A program made the position numbers and the translations under genes. Of a stretch of DNA of 26,715 nucleotides, positions 8,619 through 15,382 are shown piece after piece. The notes under the pieces were generated by a model. That model was not told the origin of the DNA, did no database searches, and saw only the letters and a program-made list of their open reading frames with translations. How positions within the stretch are numbered: the stretch's first letter is position 1; the number at the start of each line of letters is the position of its first letter. This stretch comes from Candidatus Zhuqueibacterota bacterium 4572_119 (GTDB lineage Bacteria > Zhuqueibacterota > Zhuqueibacteria > Thermofontimicrobiales > Thermofontimicrobiaceae): contig NBLI01000021.1 in assembly GCA_002084535.1 (NCBI GenBank), forward strand, positions 1 through 26,715, in the 5' to 3' direction.

Positions 8619-9080
8619 ATGAATTTAAAAAAGTCAATGGGCAGAGAAAGACAGGTCAAAGATACAGATGTTAACATTATACCTGTAATGAACATTTTTT
8701 TGCTGCTTATACCTTTTCTTCTGCTGACAGCAGCATTTGTGAGATTGGCTGTGGTCGAACTTTCTCTACCTTCGTTGGGAAAAAACCGAACCAAACAAAT
8801 TCAGCAGGATCCGAAAAAACTCATACTTGTTATTCTGGTTGTTAAAGAAAACGGTTTTCAGTTAAAAAGCCCCGGGTTCAAATTCGTACCGGTGAACAAA
8901 GTTGGGAATCAATACAATTATCCGAGAATTGTTGAGCAATTAAACCAGATCAAAGTCAAATATCCCCACGCTGAAGATATTATCATTTCACCCGATGCAA
9001 GAGTAAAATATAATATTATTATACAAGTTATGGATCGCTGCCGTGAGAGCGGCTTTCCAAATGTATCGTTATCTGGATAA
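8619..9080 (+). CDS. ExbD/TolR-type protein lacking the membrane aspartate
   Basis: 153 aa. Short cytoplasmic N-terminus, one membrane helix at about residues 20-42, and a periplasmic domain with the ExbD pattern (VELSLPS after the helix; end ending VMDRCRESGFPNVSLSG). In E. coli ExbD the sequence before the helix is INVTPFID, with the essential Asp25. Here the matching stretch is VNIIPVMN, so the protonatable residue is Asn25. It lies 1 bp after the channel gene and is followed by a second TolR-type gene that keeps its Asp. Probably one half of a heterodimer, with the second protein carrying the proton. Family sure; consequence inferred. Confidence 0.85.
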   Translation: MNLKKSMGRERQVKDTDVNIIPVMNIFLLLIPFLLLTAAFVRLAVVELSLPSLGKNRTKQIQQDPKKLILVILVVKENGFQLKSPGFKFVPVNKVGNQYNYPRIVEQLNQIKVKYPHAEDIIISPDARVKYNIIIQVMDRCRESGFPNVSLSG

Positions 9081-9116
9081 TTTTTCGTGTTAAATTTTAT
9101 TTAATGAGTACTAATT

Positions 9117-9632
9117 ATGAATATGAACAACGGTAAAGATTACACCTTTCATGTGGTTAGCGCCTCTCGAAAGAAACGGGAAACACATTTCGCGTTAAAG
9201 CTGACTTCGATGATTGATATGTTTACAATATTATTGGTGTTTTTATTAAAAAGTTATTCCGCGGAAGGACAAATAATGTCGGTTTCACCCGATTTGCAGC
9301 TTCCTCAATCAACGGCTCAAAAAGCGCCGCAAACCACATCAATTATAGCCATCACACAAAATGATATTTTGCTTGACGGGCATAAAATTGGCACAGTTGA
9401 TAGAATTATGAGAACAAAGGATAATCTCATTAAGGCTTTGGAAAATGAATTAAAGCAAAAACGAAGGTTGAGTGAAAAAGTCAGCGAACTGCATTCGGAC
9501 ATAATTTTTACAGGCAAAATTTCTATCCAGGCGGATAAAGAACTTCCGTATTTAGTCATAAAAAAAATAATGTTCACCTGCGGAAGAGTCGGCTATAATG
9601 ATATTATGTTAGCCGTTTCAAAACCGGATTAA
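9117..9632 (+). CDS. ExbD/TolR-type protein (AglQ/AglS-like by context)
   Basis: 171 aa. Membrane helix at about residues 29-46 in the stretch KLTSMIDMFTILLVFLL, with the conserved Asp34 in place. The motif DMFTILLVFLLKSYS is the type I associate with gliding-motor ExbD proteins of delta-proteobacteria (from memory, not searched). Periplasmic domain about 50-171. The start is ATG at 9117 or the ATG two codons later; neither has a strong ribosome site. Partner of the Asn-bearing paralog just upstream and of the channel protein. Confidence 0.88.
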   Translation: MNMNNGKDYTFHVVSASRKKRETHFALKLTSMIDMFTILLVFLLKSYSAEGQIMSVSPDLQLPQSTAQKAPQTTSIIAITQNDILLDGHKIGTVDRIMRTKDNLIKALENELKQKRRLSEKVSELHSDIIFTGKISIQADKELPYLVIKKIMFTCGRVGYNDIMLAVSKPD

Positions 9633-9680
9633 TTTTAAATCACAACAAACTAAAACTTGAAATAAACAACTTTGACTTAC

Positions 9681-11042
9681 ATGACTGATAGATATAAACC
9701 CCTTGTTTTAAATATTTCTCGTTCAAAACAGAAAAAAACTTTTGTCGTACCAAAAGGCGGGCATTTTTCTGTTGGTCAAAACGGGAACAATGATCTCATT
9801 CTTTACGGAACTGAATATCCGAAAAGACACACCTTGTTTTATCAAAAAAATGGGAATTATTTAATAAACGTCAAACCGTTTATCAACGGGGAAATTAAAC
9901 TTGACAGCTCTACATTACAAATTGGAGAGCTGGTTAAACATGACATCCTGCCGCAGCAGGGTGATAGTTATTTAATAAAACTTTCACAAAATAAACAGGG
10001 TTTTGTTACTGTCGGCGACACGCGGATTGATTTTTCATTTCAGTATATTGAAAGAAAAATACCTGTGGTTGTTAAAACGCCGGTATATTCCTGGACAAGA
10101 GCAACCTTTAAAAATCTCGGCTCTGACATCCTGTTTAAATTAATTTTTTTATTACTCTTTTCAGCAAATGCCCTGTTGATTTACTCGTTCAAAGATTATA
10201 AAGTTAATATAAAAAAAGAAATCGACCTTGAAAAAATGCCTGAACGGCTGGCTAAATTTATTGCTAAACCACCTGAAGAATTGCTGGCTGAAGAGTCATC
10301 ATCTACCAGTTCAAACATGGAAACTGGAGAAACAACAGAAAAAACAACAAAAGATAAAAATAAATCCTCTGGTAATAAAAGCAGTAACAACAGAACACGA
10401 CGTGGTTCAAGACGGGGTAATCCTGCCGCGTCATCAGGATTGCTGGGTTTGATCGGCGGAACAGGTACAAATGAGAAATCGAGTTCCATTGTGGACGCTT
10501 TGGTCGATAAAGGGCTTGTGGCTGATTTGGAAAGTATTCTCGGTGGCGGGTCAAATCTAAAAGTTGGAAAAAACGGAAATAAAGATAAAACTGACCCTCT
10601 GGATCAATTAATCGGTACTGGTGGTTCCGGGGGGATCGATGATTGGCTCACAGATATGGAAGAAGACGTCCCGCAGGTCGCTTTGAAAAAACGAGCTAAA
10701 GTAGATCTCATCAAACCACAAAAAGTAACCGGTAGCACAGAGGCGTTGGGATATCGCTCGGAGCAATCTATAATGAATGTGGTTTTGTCACGACGCGGAC
10801 GGATTGAATATTTGTATGAAAAATACCTAAAAAGGAATCCAAATTTACGCGGGAAAATATCTATTGAATTTACCATCGCGGCAAATGGCTTTGTTACGAA
10901 CGCTAAAATTATCGACTCATCAATTAATCATCCGCAATTACAGCGTGAATTATTATCGTTTGTCAGGCGGTTGAAATTTGATGCGATTCCGTCCGGCAGC
11001 GTAACAACTGTTTTCCCGTTCCAGTTCTCCAAAGTAAATTGA
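9681..11042 (+). CDS. FHA-like, single-TM protein with AgmX/PglI (TonB-like) C-terminal domain
   Basis: 453 aa from the ATG at 9681; an in-frame TTG at 9672 without a ribosome site is less likely. Order: cytoplasmic FHA-like domain at about residues 7-120 (GGHFSVGQNGNNDLIL, H50, INGEI); one membrane helix at about 149-170; a Ser/Thr/Gly/Lys-rich linker; and a TonB-like domain at about 350-453 (YLYEKYLKRNPNLRGKISIE ... FPFQFSKVN), matching the AgmX/PglI C-terminal family. The FHA 'GR' arginine is Gln33, so phosphothreonine binding is doubtful. Known: M. xanthus PglI/GltG and NfsG share FHA plus TonB-like architecture and transmit motor force across the periplasm. Last gene of the operon. Confidence 0.85.
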   Translation: MTDRYKPLVLNISRSKQKKTFVVPKGGHFSVGQNGNNDLILYGTEYPKRHTLFYQKNGNYLINVKPFINGEIKLDSSTLQIGELVKHDILPQQGDSYLIKLSQNKQGFVTVGDTRIDFSFQYIERKIPVVVKTPVYSWTRATFKNLGSDILFKLIFLLLFSANALLIYSFKDYKVNIKKEIDLEKMPERLAKFIAKPPEELLAEESSSTSSNMETGETTEKTTKDKNKSSGNKSSNNRTRRGSRRGNPAASSGLLGLIGGTGTNEKSSSIVDALVDKGLVADLESILGGGSNLKVGKNGNKDKTDPLDQLIGTGGSGGIDDWLTDMEEDVPQVALKKRAKVDLIKPQKVTGSTEALGYRSEQSIMNVVLSRRGRIEYLYEKYLKRNPNLRGKISIEFTIAANGFVTNAKIIDSSINHPQLQRELLSFVRRLKFDAIPSGSVTTVFPFQFSKVN

Positions 11043-11397
11043 TGTTTTGTGAATATTTTGAAAAAATTGGAACAGCAGCACCTAAAAAAGAGGAGGGATT
11101 CTCTGCAAGAAAAAGGAGTAAATCCCAGCTGACAAACCTGCCCGATGATCCTTCGTTCGGATCGAAATAAATAAACACAAACGAGCTATCTAATAAATCG
11201 CTGTATAAAACAGAATCCTTGAAAACATAAGCATATTTAAAATTTTGCAGCACTTCTTCAGGTGTTTTCTGTTCAGTGATTATCAGGTTTTGATTTCCAG
11301 CATCCTCCAACTTGGGCGCGAATGGATTAAAACATCTAAATATAACTAATCCGGCCACGGAAAGGACTAATGCTTTTAATATTATCAGCTTTTTCAT
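10963..11397 (-). CDS. Doubtful 'NPFAP' secreted protein, probably truncated or not expressed
   Basis: 144 aa. Hydrophobic N-terminus (residues 1-20), then RCFNPFAPKL, EEVLQNFKYAY and SSFVFIYFDPNEGSSGRFVSW. I associate this pattern with short secreted or lipoprotein families of FCB-type genomes. The cysteine before NPFAP lacks a normal lipobox (IFRC). After about residue 120 the reading frame runs antisense into the last 80 bp of the FHA/PglI gene and loses family-like sequence, so the original C-terminus seems gone. The ATG at 11397 comes 13 bp after a terminator hairpin, with no clear ribosome site. Likely a decaying gene. Confidence 0.45.
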   Translation of the reverse strand: MKKLIILKALVLSVAGLVIFRCFNPFAPKLEDAGNQNLIITEQKTPEEVLQNFKYAYVFKDSVLYSDLLDSSFVFIYFDPNEGSSGRFVSWDLLLFLAENPSSFLGAAVPIFSKYSQNINLLWRTGTGKQLLRCRTESHQISTA

Positions 11398-11410
11398 GGG
11401 CTCAAAAAAG

Positions 11411-11440
11411 AAAAGCGGTATAATCTTCTATACCGCTTTT
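11411..11440. terminator. Bidirectional hairpin terminator between convergent operons
   Basis: A perfect 12-bp stem AAAAGCGGTATA / TATACCGCTTTT with a 6-nt loop. On the minus strand it follows the tonB stop by about 35 nt and is followed by a T-rich run (CTTTTTTG). On the plus strand it ends in only four T. It probably ends the TonB operon and may also stop plus-strand read-through from the motor operon, whose last stop is at 11042. Confidence 0.85.
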
Positions 11441-11474
11441 CAAGTTCGTAATATTCAATTCGGATGTCAATTTT

Positions 11475-12119
11475 TTATTTTAATCTGAACTTCACAGGGA
11501 CACTGACCCAGACTGTTACCGGTTTATCCCGCTGTTTAGCAGGTTTCCATTTAACAGCTTTGATCGCTTTAATTGCTGCTTCGTTACAACCACTGTTTCC
11601 CAACGGCTTAACTACTTTGGTTCTTTTCACGGTACCCTGGCTACTAATTTGGGCATAAATGATAACCGTACCTTCGATCCCGGCTTTTCGGGCAATTTCT
11701 GGATATTGAAGCTTTTTCTGAATTGCCGCGAATCCGCCTATTGGAGATGGAGGATCATCAAAAGGAACAAAAATGATTTCATCCTCATCATCTGGTGGTG
11801 GAGGAGGTGGTGGTGGAACTTCATCAAAATCGATATCGGTTTCCTCGATTGTCACATCATCGGGAATATCCTCGCTCTCACTTTCGATGGGAATCGCGGG
11901 ACGCGCTGGTGGTGGTGGTAACTTTTCCTGCTGTGTTTTCGGAACGTCTTCTGCTTCAAATTTTAAAATCTCAACATCTTGTATTGTTTTGCCGTGATCA
12001 AATTTTTTAAACGCCTGAAACATGAGGATACAAAGTAACAGAGAAAGTGCAAGGCTGAATTCAATGACCTTCTTATACTTTAACCTCAAATCAACATTTG
12101 GATTTTTTTTAAGAGCCAT
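11475..12119 (-). CDS. tonB: TonB energy-transducing protein
   Basis: 214 aa. One membrane helix at about residues 20-36; periplasmic Pro-rich and acidic spacer at about 67-125 (PPPPARPAIP, eight consecutive prolines at 102-109, flanked by Asp/Glu); C-terminal TonB domain at about 128-214 (LQYPEIARKAGIEGTVIIYA ... VWVSVPVKFRL). It carries energy from ExbB/ExbD to outer-membrane TonB-dependent transporters. ATG at 12119 with AGGTGA 6 bp upstream. It ends an ExbB-ExbD-ExbD-TonB operon, 12 bp after the second exbD. Which receptor it serves is not visible here. Confidence 0.95.
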   Translation of the reverse strand: MALKKNPNVDLRLKYKKVIEFSLALSLLLCILMFQAFKKFDHGKTIQDVEILKFEAEDVPKTQQEKLPPPPARPAIPIESESEDIPDDVTIEETDIDFDEVPPPPPPPPDDEDEIIFVPFDDPPSPIGGFAAIQKKLQYPEIARKAGIEGTVIIYAQISSQGTVKRTKVVKPLGNSGCNEAAIKAIKAVKWKPAKQRDKPVTVWVSVPVKFRLK

Positions 12120-12130
12120 GATTATTCACC

Positions 12131-12553
12131 TCACTTACTTGCTGTTTTTGTTGAATAATTAACGTTTAAGGCAGCCCCGCCAGCTTCTCTTAACTCCTCA
12201 TGGATTTTCGAAATATGTCCCATATTTGCTCGCTCATCAATTTTCATAGAAACTATTCTTAGAGGAGCAATATCGTCATTACATTTATCATACATGAGCC
12301 GGGAAATTTCCTGTATTTCAACGAATTTATCATCTATCGAAACACGATCCTTATCATCAGCCCAAATATAGGCAACATTTCGTTTACCCGGCAATTTTTC
12401 AATTTGTCGAGCTGCGGGCAATCGAATAGGAATCCCTCTAAATTCTTTGAAAACAGTAGAAACCATAAAGAATATGAGGAGCATAAAAATGATATCTGGC
12501 ATTGAAGCTGTAGGGATACCAGCTTCCGCTCTACTTTTTTTACTAAATTTCAA
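12131..12553 (-). CDS. exbD: ExbD biopolymer transport protein (second copy in operon)
   Basis: 140 aa. N-terminal ASMPDIIFMLLIFFMVSTVF holds the membrane helix with the conserved Asp20. The periplasmic domain follows (FRGIPIRLPAARQ). Start is TTG at 12553 with GGGAGA 7 bp upstream. It lies between the other exbD (47 bp) and tonB (12 bp). Two unlike ExbD copies beside one ExbB are common in Bacteroidetes and related phyla. Expected to form ExbD dimers, possibly mixed, inside the ExbB channel. Confidence 0.93.
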   Translation of the reverse strand: MKFSKKSRAEAGIPTASMPDIIFMLLIFFMVSTVFKEFRGIPIRLPAARQIEKLPGKRNVAYIWADDKDRVSIDDKFVEIQEISRLMYDKCNDDIAPLRIVSMKIDERANMGHISKIHEELREAGGAALNVNYSTKTASK

Positions 12554-12600
12554 GGTTTTTTCTCCCTATTTCCTTCAATTAAATTTCAATAATTTATATT

Positions 12601-13002
12601 CTACTGTTCCGGTTCGGCAATCGAAATACGCGTCGCCTTCGCTTGTTTAAGTTGGTCTAAAACCTGAACATAATAACGATATTTTGTTGACGCATCAGTT
12701 TTTACGGAAAAAATAATCTTTGGATTTTCCGCTATCTTTCGCTGGACAAGACCTTTAATAACCGGAATATCTACTATTTGTTCATCAATCATGACTTTAC
12801 CATCGGCGTTAACCAAAAGGTTAGTGATATTCTTTTTGCTAACCTCTTTTGTCTCACCCTTTGGCGGAAGAACCAAACCAATGCCTTTATCAACATCAAT
12901 AGTCGTTGTTACCAAAAAAAAGATTAACATCAGGAAGGCAATATCTGCTAATGATGAAGTTGGGATTTCTGATTCTCTCTTCTTTTTCTTATCTACCATC
13001 AT
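12601..13002 (-). CDS. exbD: ExbD biopolymer transport protein (first copy in operon)
   Basis: 133 aa. SSLADIAFLMLIFFLVTTTI carries the membrane helix and the conserved Asp20; periplasmic part from DVDKGIGLVLPPKG to the end, with the usual VLDQLKQAKATRISIAEPEQ close. Start is the first of two adjacent ATG codons at 13002, with GGAGAACC upstream. It follows exbB by 43 bp and precedes the second exbD by 47 bp. Confidence 0.94.
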   Translation of the reverse strand: MMVDKKKKRESEIPTSSLADIAFLMLIFFLVTTTIDVDKGIGLVLPPKGETKEVSKKNITNLLVNADGKVMIDEQIVDIPVIKGLVQRKIAENPKIIFSVKTDASTKYRYYVQVLDQLKQAKATRISIAEPEQ

Positions 13003-13045
13003 TTTTTAGGTTCTCCTTAAAGAATAAAAAATATTTATAAGAATC

Positions 13046-13660
13046 TTATTTAGCTTTATCTATGGCGATTAAGCTATCAACCAATTCCACAGAGCTTTCT
13101 TCCATGTCAATGATCAATTTGTCGATTCTTGAAACAAAGAAATTATGGAAAACCTGAACAATAATAGCCACAATTAAACCGAACAGTGTTGTTAACAAGG
13201 CAATTGAAATACCGGTTGCTACAATAGTCGGGGAAATATCATTTGCTTTTGCAATATCTTCAAAAGCCTGAACCATGCCCCATACTGTTCCGGTGAATCC
13301 CAACATCGGCGCGATTGTTACAACAGTTGCCAACCAGACCAACCCTCTTTCAAGGAAAGCCATTTCAATTGTACCGGCGCTAACAATGGCTTTTTCGACA
13401 TGGTCAACACCATTTTCAAACCTTGATAATCCGGCATGAAAAATTGAGGCAACAGGTCCACGTGTGTTTTCGCAGACTTCTTTTGCGGCTTCAACGCCAC
13501 CTTCTTTTAAAGCGGTTTGGATTTTACCCATAAATTTTCGAGTATCAACCGAAGCTCTGGTTAATGTCCAAAGTCTTTCAAAAATGATTACGAGTCCCAA
13601 AATCAAAGAGCCGAGAATCGGCCACATCATTAATCCACCTTTGAGATATAAATCAATCAT
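13046..13660 (-). CDS. exbB: ExbB/TolQ proton channel protein of the TonB system
   Basis: 204 aa from the ATG at 13660. A TTG six codons upstream is in frame, but the GGGAGG there reads better as the ribosome site for this ATG. Three membrane helices: about residues 9-27, 109-131 and 145-169, with conserved APMLGFTGTVWGMVQAFEDI in the second. First gene of the ExbB-ExbD-ExbD-TonB operon; a near-consensus promoter lies about 70 bp upstream. It converts proton-motive force into movement of ExbD and TonB. Confidence 0.94.
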   Translation of the reverse strand: MIDLYLKGGLMMWPILGSLILGLVIIFERLWTLTRASVDTRKFMGKIQTALKEGGVEAAKEVCENTRGPVASIFHAGLSRFENGVDHVEKAIVSAGTIEMAFLERGLVWLATVVTIAPMLGFTGTVWGMVQAFEDIAKANDISPTIVATGISIALLTTLFGLIVAIIVQVFHNFFVSRIDKLIIDMEESSVELVDSLIAIDKAK

Positions 13661-13731
13661 CCTTAAAATACCTCCCAAATTTGTTAGTTTTAATTAATTG
13701 TTTTTTAATGTGAAATAGTTACTTAAAGGAC

Positions 13732-13760
13732 ATTATACTTATTTTTTTTTTAAAAGTCAA
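13732..13760 (-). promoter_or_regulatory. Sigma70-type promoter of the exbB-exbD-exbD-tonB operon
   Basis: On the minus strand TTGACT (13760-13755), 17 bp, TATAAT (13737-13732). The spacer is almost all A/T with an A-tract. Start site predicted near 13725, leaving a leader of about 65 nt before the ATG at 13660. It shows that housekeeping promoters here follow the common -35/-10 pattern. No iron-box palindrome was recognised next to it. Confidence 0.8.
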
Positions 13761-13898
13761 TACTTTTTTTAAACGCTATCTTTTCACCGTCTGCGCTAAT
13801 GGTTGTTCCGGGTGCTCTTAACTAACCATTTGTTATTAATGCATGTTATTGCTATTCCAAAGTAACCGATCACAGGGTATTAACGAATATTTTTTTTT

Positions 13899-13931
13899 AC
13901 AGGATAACAGGATATTCTGGATTTACAGGAT
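13899..13931. repeat. Short ACAGGAT direct repeats in intergenic DNA
   Basis: ACAGGAT occurs at 13899, 13907 and 13925, with a related CTGGAT at 13917, all within 33 bp after a run of nine T. Spacing is irregular. The patch resembles the small intergenic repeats scattered in some FCB-group genomes. No coding or clear regulatory role is visible. Confidence 0.6.
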
Positions 13932-13974
13932 TAAATTGAGTAACATAATTACAAAATTTGAATAACTTGCAAAA

Positions 13975-14229
13975 TCAATCTACTTTAAATCCAGTTAATC
14001 TTGAGGCTCTTTCAATATAATTTAATGCCTGTTTTACCTGTGAATCACCCGAAATACGAATCTGATAATATTCAGGCGAACCCCACAAATTTCTGGCAAT
14101 TTCAGCTTTTATCATTAATTTTATATAAACAAGATCATCTTTAAAATCCTGTTCCTTAAACAAGAGATCTTTTGATTCAATAAACTTTTTAAAATCAAGC
14201 AAAATGGTTTTAAACCGGTCTTTTGCCAT
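13975..14229 (-). pseudogene. Severed C-terminal fragment of the S41 peptidase
   Basis: 84 codons from an ATG at 14229, overlapping the peptidase end by 20 bp in another frame. The text (FKKFIESKD, then YIKLMIKAEIARNLWGSPEY, then QVKQALNYIERA) matches the usual C-terminal end of long S41 carboxyl-terminal processing peptidases. The approximately 90 residues normally between the RPV of the upstream ORF and this part, including the GGGGI-PD segment, are missing. So this is best read as the same gene interrupted by an internal deletion plus a frameshift. Reinitiation at the overlapping ATG could still make it as a separate small protein. Confidence 0.7.
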
Positions 14230-15379
14230 TATCTTTTTTTGTTTCGCTATTTACACTTTCATCATAGCCTTCAGTATAATATTCATAAAGTCCATCTTCA
14301 TAAGAACGCTGAATCAACCTGCCGCTTGGTGTATAGTAACGCGCAGTTGTGATTCGCAGGGCTGATCCGTCTTTTAAAGAAATTTGAGTTTGCACAAGTC
14401 CTTTTCCGAAGCTGGTTTCACCAACGATCAAACCCCGGTCCCAATCCTGAACAGCCCCTGAAACGATTTCAGAAGCGCTGGCAGAACCTTTGTCAATTAA
14501 AATCAAAAGCGGAATTTTCCGTATGGTCGTCGCTTCTGTTGAATAAAATTCCGTATTGGACTCCGGGATTCTTCCCTTTGTAAAAACTATTTTCTTGCGC
14601 CCATCAATAAACCGGTCTGCTAATTTAAAAGCTTGATCCAGGTAACCGCCGGTGTTCCCCCGCAAATCCAGCATTAGCGATTTCATTCCCTTGTTCTCTA
14701 AATTCCGGTATGCCCGGTCAAACTCATCAACTGTAGTTTGAGCAAAACGTCCTACATAAATATATCCGACATCTTTCTGAATCATAAAATGAGCCATTAC
14801 GCTGTAAATCGGAATTCTGTCTCGCGTGATCGTAATGTCAAATGGTTTTGCCATCCCGGGGCGCCTTATCGTCACATTTACCTTTGTTCCTTTCGGACCC
14901 TTCAGATTATTTTGAACTTCGGTTTCGGTAATGCCATAGGCACTCTTACCTTCTATTTTTATAATCTGGTCTCCTGGACGCAAACCCAAGGCTTCTGACG
15001 GAGTCCCGGCAATCGCGGAAACCACTGTAATCACTTTATTCTGAATAATAAATTCAATACCGATCCCCTCGTAGCTCCCCTGGAATTGCTCCGTAATTTC
15101 TTTTAATTTTTTTGGCTCGATGTAAATCGAATGCGGATCTAATTCTTCCAACATTCCCTGAATTGCGCCGGTAATCAGTTTTTCAGTATCAACCTGTTCA
15201 ACATAGTATGAACGAATAATTTTTAGCACGTCCATAAACCGTGTAATTTGTTTATAGGTATTGTCCGCGGAGTATAATTGATGTCGTTGATATACATTTG
15301 CAAATAAAATCACACCGATTATAATAATCAATGAAACGACCAGAATTGACTTTTTTAAATTGCGCATTTTTTTACCCAT
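14210..15379 (-). CDS. S41 carboxyl-terminal processing peptidase, C-terminally truncated
   Basis: 389 aa. N-terminal membrane anchor (about residues 9-27), a short helical region, a PDZ domain (about 95-185, GIGIEF ... LGLRPGDQIIKIEG), and the S41 catalytic core. Ser301 (GSASASE) and Lys326 (GETSFGKGLVQ) are 25 residues apart, as in B. subtilis CtpB (S309/K334). It should cleave C-termini of periplasmic proteins. The frame stops at GKRPV, where related proteins continue with about 180 more residues; the last 80 of these lie in another frame just downstream. Catalytic residues remain, so partial function is possible. It begins 3 bp after the GH57 gene. Confidence 0.88.
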   Translation of the reverse strand: MGKKMRNLKKSILVVSLIIIIGVILFANVYQRHQLYSADNTYKQITRFMDVLKIIRSYYVEQVDTEKLITGAIQGMLEELDPHSIYIEPKKLKEITEQFQGSYEGIGIEFIIQNKVITVVSAIAGTPSEALGLRPGDQIIKIEGKSAYGITETEVQNNLKGPKGTKVNVTIRRPGMAKPFDITITRDRIPIYSVMAHFMIQKDVGYIYVGRFAQTTVDEFDRAYRNLENKGMKSLMLDLRGNTGGYLDQAFKLADRFIDGRKKIVFTKGRIPESNTEFYSTEATTIRKIPLLILIDKGSASASEIVSGAVQDWDRGLIVGETSFGKGLVQTQISLKDGSALRITTARYYTPSGRLIQRSYEDGLYEYYTEGYDESVNSETKKDNGKRPV

Positions 15380-15382
15380 GGT

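Noticed and set aside
7982..9632. Tol-Pal system
   Set aside because: TolQ- and TolR-type genes are present, but TolA, TolB and Pal are absent and the operon ends with an FHA/PglI-type protein.
10196..10876. Several minus-strand ORFs of 83 to 97 codons
   Set aside because: Antisense to the FHA/PglI-type gene, arising from its Ser/Gly/Lys-rich linker; no start signals.
11773..12010. Plus-strand ORFs rich in Ser/Gly or Trp
   Set aside because: They are the antisense of the proline- and acid-rich spacer of TonB; low complexity, no ribosome site.
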